DNA of 64,000 bases from Actinoalloteichus hymeniacidonis (GTDB taxonomy: Bacteria > Actinomycetota > Actinomycetes > Mycobacteriales > Pseudonocardiaceae). The position numbers and the translations under genes are program-made. The stretch covers positions 2,046,001-2,110,000 of the forward strand of contig NZ_JACHIS010000001.1 in assembly GCF_014203365.1 (NCBI RefSeq), written 5' to 3'. Shown one piece after another: positions 47,360 to 55,938 of the stretch (position 1 is the first letter of the stretch; every line of letters begins with the position of its first letter). A model generated the notes under the pieces. That model was not told the DNA's origin. It worked only from the letters and a program-made list of their open reading frames with translations, and searched no databases.

Positions 47360-48133
47360 TCACCGACCACTCCGATTGCTCGGTGCGTCGGTCTCCGGCG
47401 CGGATTTCTGAGACGGCACCGGGCCGGGACCGTCCGGATCGGGGTCGGCGGCGTCCATCGTCTCCGTGGCCGGAACCGGCTCGGCGGGGGTGCCACCGAC
47501 CCTGGGCTCGACCAGATCGACCGTCCGGATGTCGCTCTCCTCGAGTTCGGTCTGGATCTCCTTCTCGACACCGAGATCGGTCTTCTCGGCTACTTCGGTC
47601 TCCACGGTCTTCGCGGCGTCCGACATGACCGCAGCCTCGGCGGTGACGGTCGCGGCGGCTGCCCCGACCTGGTCTCCGAGCTGGTCCGCCGGTTCGGGAT
47701 CGGGATCGAAGAGCTCGAAGATGTCGGCTTCGACGAACTCTTTGAAGCGGTCGAGGTCGCCGCGCACCCGTTGGGCGATCAGCCCGAGTGCGCCGCCTGC
47801 CTTCTCCACCAGCGTGGTGGGCAGATATTCCATCCGCAGATGGATCCGGGTGATCTCCTCGTCGACCGCACGGAATGTCACCACTCCGCTGTGGTCCTGT
47901 CCACCATCGGCCTGCCAGCTCACCAGGTCGTCGAGCCGTTGCTCGACGATTCGTGCGTTGAACTCGCGGCGCACCCCCGCGATACTGATCACCCAGCGGC
48001 TGACCTGGTCATCGACGGGCGTGATCTCCTCGACGCCCTCCATGAACAGCGGGAAGTCCACGAACTGCGCCCAGCTCGCATAGGCGACGTCGATCGGAAC
48101 TTGGACATCCACCGATTCCTCGATCCTCGTCAC
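47360..48133 (-). CDS. SRPBCC-family protein with acidic tail
   Basis: This 257-residue protein has an N-terminal START/SRPBCC domain (residues 1-145; VDVQVPIDVAYASWAQFVDFPLFMEGVEEI, DRFKEFVEAD). It is of the cyclase/dehydrase or coenzyme Q-binding type, which binds hydrophobic ligands. The last 110 residues are an acidic, Ala/Pro/Glu-rich tail without fold. The GTG start has a GGAGGAGG ribosome binding site. Short SRPBCC proteins of this type are often part of stress regulons; it is downstream of the SulP-CA gene and upstream of the sigma factor on one strand. Confidence 0.85.
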   Translation of the reverse strand: MTRIEESVDVQVPIDVAYASWAQFVDFPLFMEGVEEITPVDDQVSRWVISIAGVRREFNARIVEQRLDDLVSWQADGGQDHSGVVTFRAVDEEITRIHLRMEYLPTTLVEKAGGALGLIAQRVRGDLDRFKEFVEADIFELFDPDPEPADQLGDQVGAAAATVTAEAAVMSDAAKTVETEVAEKTDLGVEKEIQTELEESDIRTVDLVEPRVGGTPAEPVPATETMDAADPDPDGPGPVPSQKSAPETDAPSNRSGR

Positions 48134-48189
48134 GCAGACCTCCTCCAGCCGGCCGTCAGCCGTGGGGGACTACCCGAGGTGTTCCGGCT

Positions 48190-50604
48190 TCACACCTGGA
48201 CGACGGGGCCGGACAGTGACCGAAGGACGTCGTCGTCGGCGTCGATCAGGTAGACCTTTGCCTCGATCAGGTCGAAGTACATGCCCTCCAACACCAGGCG
48301 TCCCGCCAGTACCGCGTCGCGTACCACCGGATAGGTCATGAGATTTTCGAGTTGCTGTTGGACGTTGGCCACGGCGAGCCGCTGCCATTGCGTCGACTGA
48401 GCCTCGGCCGAGGCCAATTCGTGCTGCGTGGCAGACATCGCAGCCAAGGTCGCGGTATCGGTGCCCTGATCGCCGTGCGTCGGGCTCGCGGCGGCCGGGC
48501 CGTGGGCGGTGGAGTTCGGCGCGAGGTCGGGTTCCTGCTGCTCCTCGAAACGACGCAGGCTCGGCTCCGCGTGGACCAACCACTCGGCGAGATGACTGCC
48601 CTCCGGCGGTCCGCCGTCGAGCAGCGCGAGCATCGCGCCGCAATGCGAGTGACCGCAGACGACGATGCTGGTGACGGCCAGCTGTTCGACGGCGAACTCG
48701 ATCGCCGAGCCCACCGAGCTGTCTCCGACCGCATAGCTGGGTGGCACCAGGTTGCCCACGTTGCGCACCGTGAAGAGGTCGCCGGGTCCGCTGGTGGTGA
48801 TGACGTTGGGCACCACCCTGGAATCGGCGCAACACACGAACAGCCTCGCGGGTCGTTGTCCACGCTCGGCCAGTTCGGCGAGCAGCGGTCGTAGCAGGGG
48901 TGCCGACCGTTGCTCGAACTCCCGCAGGCCCACGATCATCGGGTCCGGGGCATCGCGAGGCTCCGGGATCACCGAGGCGGTGTCGGGTTGGTGCTCGCGG
49001 TGGCGCTGCCAGTGCTGCCAGGGGGCGAACCAGCGTGGCGCCAACACACCGGAGCTACGCCGAGACGCGGGCCTACCGCCCTGTGCCGCCCGGCGATACC
49101 AGGTCGCGCCGATCTCGTCGATGCGGACCGTGCCGCCCTCCTGCTCATAGGTGGTCCGCCAGTCACGAAGCGCTTCGAAAGCGCCGTGGTCGAGGCAGTC
49201 GAGGTGCAGCTCGATCGTCACATCCTCGCCGGGCGGAATGCTGCGCAGTTTCTTGATCAAGGCGCTGATCCCCAGGAAGACCAGCGAGCCGTCGACGTTG
49301 ACCCGCCATTGGCCGTCATCGACCCTGGCCACCTGGATGGTGTGCCTGGCCAGCCGGATGAGCGTTTGGGCCAGGGCCACCGCGAGCCCGGTGAACACCC
49401 CGACGACGAGGTCGAAGCCGACCACGCCCGCCATCGTGCAGGCGTAGGGCAGGAACTCCCGCTGCCGCCACAGCAGCCGCATCTGCTTGCCGTTGACGAG
49501 CTTCACACCCACCACGATCAGGACTGCCGACAACGCCGCCAGCGGGATCATCTCCAGCATCCCGCCGAGGAACAGCACGGCGGCGGCAACCCACACGCCG
49601 TGCAGGACGCTGGAAGCACGGGTACGGGCTCCTGCGGAGACATTGGTGGAGCTGCGCACGACGACGCCGGTGACCGGCAGCCCGCCCAGTGCGCCGGAGG
49701 CGATGTTGGCCGAGCCCTGTGCGAGCAGTTCGCGATCGAGATCGGCGCGGGGGCCGTCGTGCAGCCGGTCCACCGCGACGGCGGACAACAGCGATTCGAC
49801 GCTGGCCACCAGCGCCACGGTCAGCACCGCCGCCGCGATGGCGAGCAGGTTGGAATCGGGCAGTGTCGGCAGGCTTATCGCGCTGAGCGGATCATCCGGG
49901 AGGGAGACGGTGCCGATCCCGGAACCGCCCAGTGCCAGCACGGTGGCGATCGTCACGGCGGCGAGCGGCGCGGGAATCACTCGAAGGCGAGGTAGCCGCG
50001 GCCAACCGATCAGGACTGCCATGGCGACCAGCCCGATCAGCAGGGTGGGGACATGCAGTCGGGCGAGGGTCTCCGGCATGGCCGCGAGGTTGTCCCTGGC
50101 CTCCGGGTGGGATTGACCGCCCAGTAGGACCTGGGCCTGCCCGATGGCGATCACCACGCCGATCCCGGCGAGCATGCCGTGCACGACCGAGGGCGACAGT
50201 GACAGCGCGAAGCGGGCGATCTTGGAGATGCCGAAGATCAGCTGCAGCAGACCTGCTCCGATGGTGATGGCCGCGGTGGCAGGCCAGCCGTGTTGTTCGA
50301 TCAGACCGGCCACGATCACGACCAGACCGGCGGCCGGACCGCTGACCTGCAGTGGAGCCCCGGCCAATGAGCCTGCGACCACTCCACCGACCACTGCGGC
50401 GATCAGACCGGCCATGATCGGCGCCCCGGTGGCCGCCGCGATGCCGAGCGACAGCGGGACCGCGACGAGGAAGACGACCAGCGATGCCGGGAGATCGTGG
50501 CGCAGCAGCACGCCCGGCCACGAGGCCGAGGATGCCGTCTCGCCCGGTGGGTCGACGGTGGTGTGCTCGCCGCCGTGTGGTCGCGGTTCGCTTCGTTTGT
50601 TCAT
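48190..50604 (-). CDS. SulP anion transporter fused to carbonic anhydrase
   Basis: This 804-residue fusion combines a SulP transporter and a beta-carbonic anhydrase. Residues 30-420 form the SulP core (SLGIAAATGAPIMAGLIAAVVGG, QVSGPAAGLVVIVAGL, SSTNVSAGARTRASS). Residues 425-505 are STAS-like. After a linker, residues 558-800 are a beta-carbonic anhydrase with zinc ligands Cys592, His652 and Cys655 and the Asp594-Arg596 dyad (CADSR, GHSHC). The ATG at 50604 has AGAGGAG upstream. It probably imports bicarbonate and interconverts it with CO2 at the inner membrane face; the exact anion is inferred. Confidence 0.92.
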   Translation of the reverse strand: MNKRSEPRPHGGEHTTVDPPGETASSASWPGVLLRHDLPASLVVFLVAVPLSLGIAAATGAPIMAGLIAAVVGGVVAGSLAGAPLQVSGPAAGLVVIVAGLIEQHGWPATAAITIGAGLLQLIFGISKIARFALSLSPSVVHGMLAGIGVVIAIGQAQVLLGGQSHPEARDNLAAMPETLARLHVPTLLIGLVAMAVLIGWPRLPRLRVIPAPLAAVTIATVLALGGSGIGTVSLPDDPLSAISLPTLPDSNLLAIAAAVLTVALVASVESLLSAVAVDRLHDGPRADLDRELLAQGSANIASGALGGLPVTGVVVRSSTNVSAGARTRASSVLHGVWVAAAVLFLGGMLEMIPLAALSAVLIVVGVKLVNGKQMRLLWRQREFLPYACTMAGVVGFDLVVGVFTGLAVALAQTLIRLARHTIQVARVDDGQWRVNVDGSLVFLGISALIKKLRSIPPGEDVTIELHLDCLDHGAFEALRDWRTTYEQEGGTVRIDEIGATWYRRAAQGGRPASRRSSGVLAPRWFAPWQHWQRHREHQPDTASVIPEPRDAPDPMIVGLREFEQRSAPLLRPLLAELAERGQRPARLFVCCADSRVVPNVITTSGPGDLFTVRNVGNLVPPSYAVGDSSVGSAIEFAVEQLAVTSIVVCGHSHCGAMLALLDGGPPEGSHLAEWLVHAEPSLRRFEEQQEPDLAPNSTAHGPAAASPTHGDQGTDTATLAAMSATQHELASAEAQSTQWQRLAVANVQQQLENLMTYPVVRDAVLAGRLVLEGMYFDLIEAKVYLIDADDDVLRSLSGPVVQV

Positions 50605-51312
50605 GAGAACTCCTCTGCGCAAGAAGAAAGACGGTGCCGACATCGCCGGTTCGAAGGGCGACGGCTCCGGATGGGTGTTCAGGCTGCGACGGCGTCGATG
50701 CGATCGCAGGGCTCGACGTGACGGGAGACGAGAACGAGTTGCGAGAGTGCTGCGGGATGAGCGGGCCTCGATGCCGGTGCTCGCCCGGGCGCGTCGACCG
50801 CTGGGCTCCAGAAGCCGTCGCACCGGTCTCGGGAGTGCGCCTGCGGTGTCCCGCACGATTAGCGAGTCGGACGGACCGCTTCTTTCAGCGCGCGACGCTG
50901 CGCAAATCCGGCCTAGACCCACGAAGCCCATCGGTGGGCTTTCTTCGCTCCCTGGTGTGTGGGCGAGGTGAATAGACCGGACGCACTCCGGTTGGCTTGC
51001 TGCGCGGATTGGGTACTTCGATGCTCGCCATGGTCAGCCCCATCATCAACAAACAGGACGTTTCGGACAAAAGAATCCACCTGAACGAGTGGAGGAAGTC
51101 GCTGCGACGGATTTCGTCGTGCAGCTGACCCCGGGCCGCCGACCCAGGTAGGGTCTGCACCGTCCGAGTGACAGGGCGCAATGTCGTTGCCACCCGCAAC
51201 GGCGTGGCGGGCCTCGGACTGAAGAACCCGGTCGAGTGATACGTGCCCGGAGTTTGTCGCTGTCAGTACGCCGCCGACTCGAACGGGGCGTCACATCAAT
51301 GGGAGTACCTGC
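50605..51312. other. 708-nt gap upstream of SulP-CA and dedA
   Basis: This divergent region serves both the SulP-CA gene (minus) and dedA (plus). I see no protein gene with family resemblance. It carries a terminator-like hairpin on the plus strand at 50924-50946 that follows no plus-strand gene, so a small RNA or short unrecognised transcript may lie before it. dedA's ribosome binding site GGGAG lies at its end. Confidence 0.5.
50924..50946 (+). terminator. Orphan terminator-like hairpin
   Basis: GCCCA (50926-50930), loop TCGG, TGGGC (50935-50939), then TTTCTTC: a short GC stem with a stable tetraloop and a T-rich tail on the plus strand. No gene precedes it on that strand. Confidence 0.5.
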
Positions 51313-52170
51313 GTGGGTTTGCTCACGGAAGCACTGAACGCGCTGGCGGAGCTGCCCCAGCCCCTGGTGATCGCGGTTACGGGCTTGCTCGTGCTCGGCG
51401 AGACCACGCTCGGCCTGGGCTTCCTCGTTCCCGGTGAGACCGGGTTGCTCATCGCGGCGACCACCGTCCGCGACCCCTGGGCCTTCGCCATCATGTGCCT
51501 GGTCGTGACCGTGTGCGCGGGTATCGGCGACTCGATCGGATACTGGCTCGGCCGCCGATTCGGCCCGAGGCTGCGTGAGACCAAGCTGATCCGCAAGATC
51601 GGCCAGAACCACTGGGACAGCGCGGGCGAGCTACTGCGTAAGCACGGTGTGTGGGCGGTCTTCTTCGCCCGATTCCTGCCCGTCGTGCGGACCCTGACCC
51701 CGGCGGCCTCGGGTGCGTCCGGGCTGCCCTACCGCTACTTCCTGCCCGGATCCGTGCTTGGCGCAGCATGTTGGTCGGTGCTGCACGTGGGCATCGGTGC
51801 GGGGGCGGGCGCCTCGGCCGCGTACATCGAGGAACGGCTCGGCACGGCGAGCTGGATCCTGTTGGTCGCATTGGCCGTCGTGGTCACCGTGGTGATCGTG
51901 CTCAAGTCGCGTAAGGCGAAGCGGACGAAGGTGGCCCCCATCGCCACGGCCCCGGTGAGCCAGGCGGTGGCGGCCAAGAGCGTTCCCGTCGCCGACGGCG
52001 ACGACCGGCCTGCACCGGAGGGATCCGAATCCGAGGCTGAGGCACCCTCGGCGACCACCGCTGCGGACGCCGCCCAGGACGACCCGCCTGCTCCCTCGGA
52101 TGCAGGCACCCCGAACCGCAAGACCAAGCCCACCGCCGAGGAATCCGACTCCTTGGACCCGGTCTCGTAG
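51313..52170 (+). CDS. DedA-family membrane protein
   Basis: This 285-residue DedA protein has the family patterns ETTLGLGFLVPGETGLLIAA, the glycine-rich GDSIGYWLGRRFG and FARFLPVVRTLTPAASGASGLPYRYF (the conserved Arg pair). Four to five membrane segments are followed by a long hydrophilic Ala/Pro/Asp-rich tail (about 205-285). DedA proteins such as B. subtilis UptA are implicated in returning undecaprenyl phosphate to the inner leaflet and in proton-dependent envelope maintenance. The GTG start has GGGAG upstream. Confidence 0.9.
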   Translation: MGLLTEALNALAELPQPLVIAVTGLLVLGETTLGLGFLVPGETGLLIAATTVRDPWAFAIMCLVVTVCAGIGDSIGYWLGRRFGPRLRETKLIRKIGQNHWDSAGELLRKHGVWAVFFARFLPVVRTLTPAASGASGLPYRYFLPGSVLGAACWSVLHVGIGAGAGASAAYIEERLGTASWILLVALAVVVTVVIVLKSRKAKRTKVAPIATAPVSQAVAAKSVPVADGDDRPAPEGSESEAEAPSATTAADAAQDDPPAPSDAGTPNRKTKPTAEESDSLDPVS

Positions 52171-52525
52171 CCGAAGCATGGTCCGGTTCGCCGGAGAAGA
52201 CATCGTGATCCGCAGGCCCGGTGGTCGGGAACGACCGCCGCTGGCCTGCGGATCCTTTTACTGCGAACGGGAAACGACTCCGCCGGACTCACCATCGCGC
52301 TACCCGCGCTCGGGCACAATGGAACGAGCCAGGTGGGTGAGGCCACGTGGGCTCCGAGAGATCGGGGACGCGTGATCTCGCCACGCGAGGTGAGTCATTT
52401 CACCGCGAAGCCGGGCAACGCCGAATGGATCAAGGGCGTCTTGCTGAAGTAGCGGTTTGCGCCTCCAGTGCGCCCGCTGATCATCAACGCTGGTCGGCCG
52501 AGGTTGGCCGCCGGAGGAAGGAGTC
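52171..52525. other. Intergenic region dedA / PBP
   Basis: This 355-nt region starts with the dedA terminator (52207-52260). The remaining 260 nt precede the PBP gene and presumably hold its promoter; I see no clear consensus, riboswitch or gene there. A GGAAGGAG ribosome binding site ends it. Confidence 0.5.
52207..52260 (+). terminator. dedA rho-independent terminator
   Basis: A 12-bp perfect stem (GATCCGCAGGCC at 52207-52218, complement at 52243-52254) is followed by CTTTTA. This is the clearest intrinsic terminator in the window. Confidence 0.85.
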
Positions 52526-54664
52526 GTGCCAGCCGTGTTCCTGGCTCGGGCGAAGGGCCTGTCGAAACTCTTGGGTCTCTGTCTCATCGCAGGCGTGCTG
52601 GTGGCCGCGGTGCTGTTCCCCGTGGCCGCAGGTTTCGGCGCTGTGTCCAATCAAGCGGCGGAGACGGTGAACAACACCTCAGCAGAGGTTGAGGAGCGGC
52701 TACCCGCCACCAATACCAAGGTCACCGACAAAGACGGCAACGTCATCGCACATCTTTTCCACCAGAACCGGGTGATCGTGGGAGCAGACGCGATCTCCGA
52801 ACAGATGAAGGCCGCGATCGTGGCGGTCGAGGATCGACGTTTCGAAGAACACGACGGTGTGGACTGGCAGGCGACGGTTCGCGTCGCCCTGCAGAACCAG
52901 ATGTCGGGGGAGATCGAGGGCGGCGGATCGACGCTGACCCAGCAGTACGTGAAGAACTACCTGGCCTTCGTGGTCGCCGACGGCGATCCCGAGAACCCGG
53001 AGTACGCGGCTGCTACCGAGACCACGATCGCCAGGAAGCTCCGTGAGGCACGCATCGCGTTGGACCTCGAGAAGCGGATGACCAAGGACGAGATTCTCGC
53101 CGGGTATCTCAATGTCGTGCCTTACGGCAACGAGATCTTCGGTGTGCATCAGGCGGCCGAGGCGTATTTCAGTACTACGCCGGACAAGCTCACCGTTTCC
53201 CAGTCCGCGTTATTGGCGGCGATCGTCAACGCACCCAGTTCGCTCAACCCGATCCGGCGCCCCGAACAGGCGTTGGAACGGCGGAACGTGGTGATCCAGT
53301 TGATGGCCGACCAGGGTCGGTTCTCCGAGGACGGTCCCGAGGAGAACCAGCGGATCGCCGACGAGATCAAGCAAGAGGGTCTCGGTGTCGGTGAGACGTT
53401 GAACCAGACGTACAACGGCTGTGTCGGCGCTGGAACCGGTCATATCAACGGGTTCTTCTGCTCATACGTTGTCAACTACCTCGTCGAGCACGGTTTCGAC
53501 CTGGACGAGATCAAGCGTGGCGGCTACACGATTCAGACCACGCTCGATGCCAGGGCGACCGACGCCGCCAAGCAGGCGGCCGAGCATCACGTACCCAAGA
53601 ACGCCGACGGCGTCGCGAACGTGATGGCCGTGGTCGAACCGGGCACCGAATCGCACAAGGTTCGGGCATTGGTCGCCAACCGGGATTACGGTGTCGACCC
53701 GGCGCAATACCAGACGCAGATCGATCTGCCCAGCTACGTCACCACTTTCGGGGCGGGCTCGATCTACAAGGTGTTCACCGCCGCTGCGGCCTTGGAGCGG
53801 GGTTACAAGATCGGCCAGCAGCTGGATGTTCCCGAGGTCTACACCTCGAACACCTATCGAGGGCCGAACGGTCCGTACCAGGTTCGCAATGCGAGCCAGA
53901 ATCTGCCAGAACAGATGTCGTTGACCGATGCACTGGCGAAATCGCCGAACACGCCCTTCATCGCAATGCAGGAGGACATCGGCGTCGGTGCGGTGGTCGA
54001 CATGGCCTCGCGGCTCGGACTGCGTGAGGGCATGAACGAGGTCAATCTGTCCGGTACCGCGATCCAGCCTGATTCCCCCGATGGCAGGCTCAATCAGTCC
54101 CAGGGGGACGCCGTGACCAACGGCAACCAGGGTTCCTTCACCCTGGGGGCCGGGCCGACCGGTGTACTGGAGTTGGCCAACGTGAGTGCCACGTTGGTCA
54201 GCGGCGGTGTGTGGTGCCCGCCGACCCCGATCGAGGAGATCCGCGATCGGAACGGCAACGTCGTGCCCATCGATGAGGCACCTTGCGAGCAGGCTGTCGA
54301 TAAGGGACTGGCCGACTCGATGGTCGTGGCGATGAGCAAGGACACCGCCCCGGGCGGCACCGCAGTGAACGCGGCGACTAACGCGGGTTGGAACAGGCCG
54401 ATGCTGGGCAAGACCGGCACCACCCAGAATTACGCGTCGGCTGCTTTCATCGGGGCGACTCCGCAGTACGCGGGGGCGAACCTGATCTTCGGGGACACCC
54501 CGTCGCCGCAGCCGCTGTGTAACGGCAATCCGCCGCATCTCTGCCAATCCGGAAACATGTACGGGGGCAACGTGCCTGCCAGGACGTGGTTCGACACCAT
54601 GAACGTGCTCCACGATGGTCTCGAGACCGCACCACTCCCGGCTGCGCATCCGCGTTACTCCTGA
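52526..54664 (+). CDS. Bifunctional class A penicillin-binding protein
   Basis: This 712-residue class A PBP polymerises lipid II and crosslinks peptidoglycan. A membrane helix at about 13-38 anchors it. The GT51 domain has catalytic Glu102 (VEDRRFEEHDGVDW), GGGSTLTQQYVKN and RKLREARIALDLEKRMTKDEI. The transpeptidase domain has Ser412-Lys415 (GSIYK), Ser473-Asn475 (SPN) and KTG at 629-631. All active-site motifs are intact. The GTG start follows GGAAGGAG. Cys pairs in the outer part (300/312, 564/587) might form disulfides. It lies just downstream of dedA. Confidence 0.94.
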   Translation: MPAVFLARAKGLSKLLGLCLIAGVLVAAVLFPVAAGFGAVSNQAAETVNNTSAEVEERLPATNTKVTDKDGNVIAHLFHQNRVIVGADAISEQMKAAIVAVEDRRFEEHDGVDWQATVRVALQNQMSGEIEGGGSTLTQQYVKNYLAFVVADGDPENPEYAAATETTIARKLREARIALDLEKRMTKDEILAGYLNVVPYGNEIFGVHQAAEAYFSTTPDKLTVSQSALLAAIVNAPSSLNPIRRPEQALERRNVVIQLMADQGRFSEDGPEENQRIADEIKQEGLGVGETLNQTYNGCVGAGTGHINGFFCSYVVNYLVEHGFDLDEIKRGGYTIQTTLDARATDAAKQAAEHHVPKNADGVANVMAVVEPGTESHKVRALVANRDYGVDPAQYQTQIDLPSYVTTFGAGSIYKVFTAAAALERGYKIGQQLDVPEVYTSNTYRGPNGPYQVRNASQNLPEQMSLTDALAKSPNTPFIAMQEDIGVGAVVDMASRLGLREGMNEVNLSGTAIQPDSPDGRLNQSQGDAVTNGNQGSFTLGAGPTGVLELANVSATLVSGGVWCPPTPIEEIRDRNGNVVPIDEAPCEQAVDKGLADSMVVAMSKDTAPGGTAVNAATNAGWNRPMLGKTGTTQNYASAAFIGATPQYAGANLIFGDTPSPQPLCNGNPPHLCQSGNMYGGNVPARTWFDTMNVLHDGLETAPLPAAHPRYS

Positions 54665-54741
54665 TCTACCCACGTATCCGGTGCTTTCCGGGGGGATGAG
54701 ACGCTGACCTTCGTCCCATCCCCTCGGGAAGGTCGATCGAG

Positions 54742-55812
54742 ATGACGCAACGAATTGCGGTGATCCCCGGCGACGGCATCGGGATCGAGGTCATCGACGC
54801 GGCCAGAATTGTGCTGGACGCCTTGGCCGCTCGGCACGGACTCGACCTGGCATTCCAGGAATTCGACTGGTCCTGTGCCCGCTATGCGCAGAGCGGGACC
54901 ATGATGCCCGCAGACGGTATCGACACCCTTCGCGAATTCGACGCCGTTCTGCTGGGCGCGGTGGGGTGGCCCGGGGTTCCGGATCATGTCTCGTTGTGGG
55001 GCCTGTTGGTCCCGATCCGCCGTGCCTTCCATCAATTCGTCAATCACCGTCCCGCTCGAACCTTCGCGGGTGTGCCGTCGCCGCTGACCGGGGTGGGTCC
55101 GGGCGACATCGACATCCTGGTGGTGCGGGAGAACACCGAGGGCGAGTACTCCCAGGTGGGCGGCCGGTTCAATCACGGCCTGCCGGAGGAGACCGCGGTG
55201 CAGGAGGCCGTGTTCACCCGACGCGGGATCAGCCGGGTGGCCGACTACGCCTTCGAGGCGGCCCGCTCGCGCAGCGGAAGGCTGGTTTCGGCGACCAAGT
55301 CCAACGGCATCGTGCACACCATGCCGTTCTGGGACGAGGTGGTGGCCTCGCGGGCCGCGGAATTCCCACAGGTGGAATGGCGCAGCGAGCACATCGATGC
55401 CCTCGCTGCCAAGGTGGTGCTCGCGCCGAGATCACTCGACGTCATCCTGGCCTCGAATCTCTTCGGTGACGTCCTCAGCGATCTCACCGCAGCCGCGACC
55501 GGCTCGATCGGTCTGGCGGCCAGCGCGAATCTGAATCCGTCCGGGGAGTATCCGTCGATGTTCGAGCCGGTGCACGGCTCGGCGCCGGATATCGCCGGGC
55601 GCGGCATCGCCAACCCCGTCGGTGCACTGTGGTCGGTGGTGTTGATGCTCGAACAACTCGGGCATCCGGAGGCCGCCTCGGACCTCATGCGGGCGATCGA
55701 GCGGAGTCTCGCCGACGCCTCGACGCGGACCGGCGATGTCGGCGGCAATGCCGATACCGCCGAGGTCACCGAATTCATCCTCTCGACCATCGGTGCAGGC
55801 GAATCCGGCTGA
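54742..55812 (+). CDS. Tartrate/D-malate dehydrogenase-like enzyme
   Basis: This 356-residue member of the isocitrate/isopropylmalate dehydrogenase family begins RIAVIPGDGIGIEV. It carries GAVGWPGVPDHVSLWGLLVPIRRAF, the ENTEGEYS substrate loop, SATKSNGIVHTMPFWDEV, and the metal aspartates in SNLFGDVLSDL. The LWGLL segment and ENTEGEYSQVGG are typical of tartrate dehydrogenase/D-malate dehydrogenase rather than LeuB or Icd. It oxidises and decarboxylates a (R)-2-hydroxydiacid with NAD+. The exact substrate is inferred. The ATG follows GGAAGG. Confidence 0.87.
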   Translation: MTQRIAVIPGDGIGIEVIDAARIVLDALAARHGLDLAFQEFDWSCARYAQSGTMMPADGIDTLREFDAVLLGAVGWPGVPDHVSLWGLLVPIRRAFHQFVNHRPARTFAGVPSPLTGVGPGDIDILVVRENTEGEYSQVGGRFNHGLPEETAVQEAVFTRRGISRVADYAFEAARSRSGRLVSATKSNGIVHTMPFWDEVVASRAAEFPQVEWRSEHIDALAAKVVLAPRSLDVILASNLFGDVLSDLTAAATGSIGLAASANLNPSGEYPSMFEPVHGSAPDIAGRGIANPVGALWSVVLMLEQLGHPEAASDLMRAIERSLADASTRTGDVGGNADTAEVTEFILSTIGAGESG

Positions 55813-55938
55813 TACGGGAATTCGCCTGCCGAGCACCGAGCCGGAGCCGAATCGTTTGCTTCGTCGAGATGAAGATCGTGTTCGAGGAAGATCACCTGCC
55901 GGGCGAATCACTGCCCGGTGGTATTAGGTTGTCTCTCC

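Noticed and set aside
50848-50923. Possible tRNA just before the orphan terminator
   Set aside because: The region has a short stem around CGCTTCTTTCAGCG but lacks a proper T-arm sequence and matching acceptor stem.
50634-50975. 113-residue frame in the SulP/dedA gap
   Set aside because: Arg, Gly and Cys composition without structure; it reads through the terminator-like hairpin.
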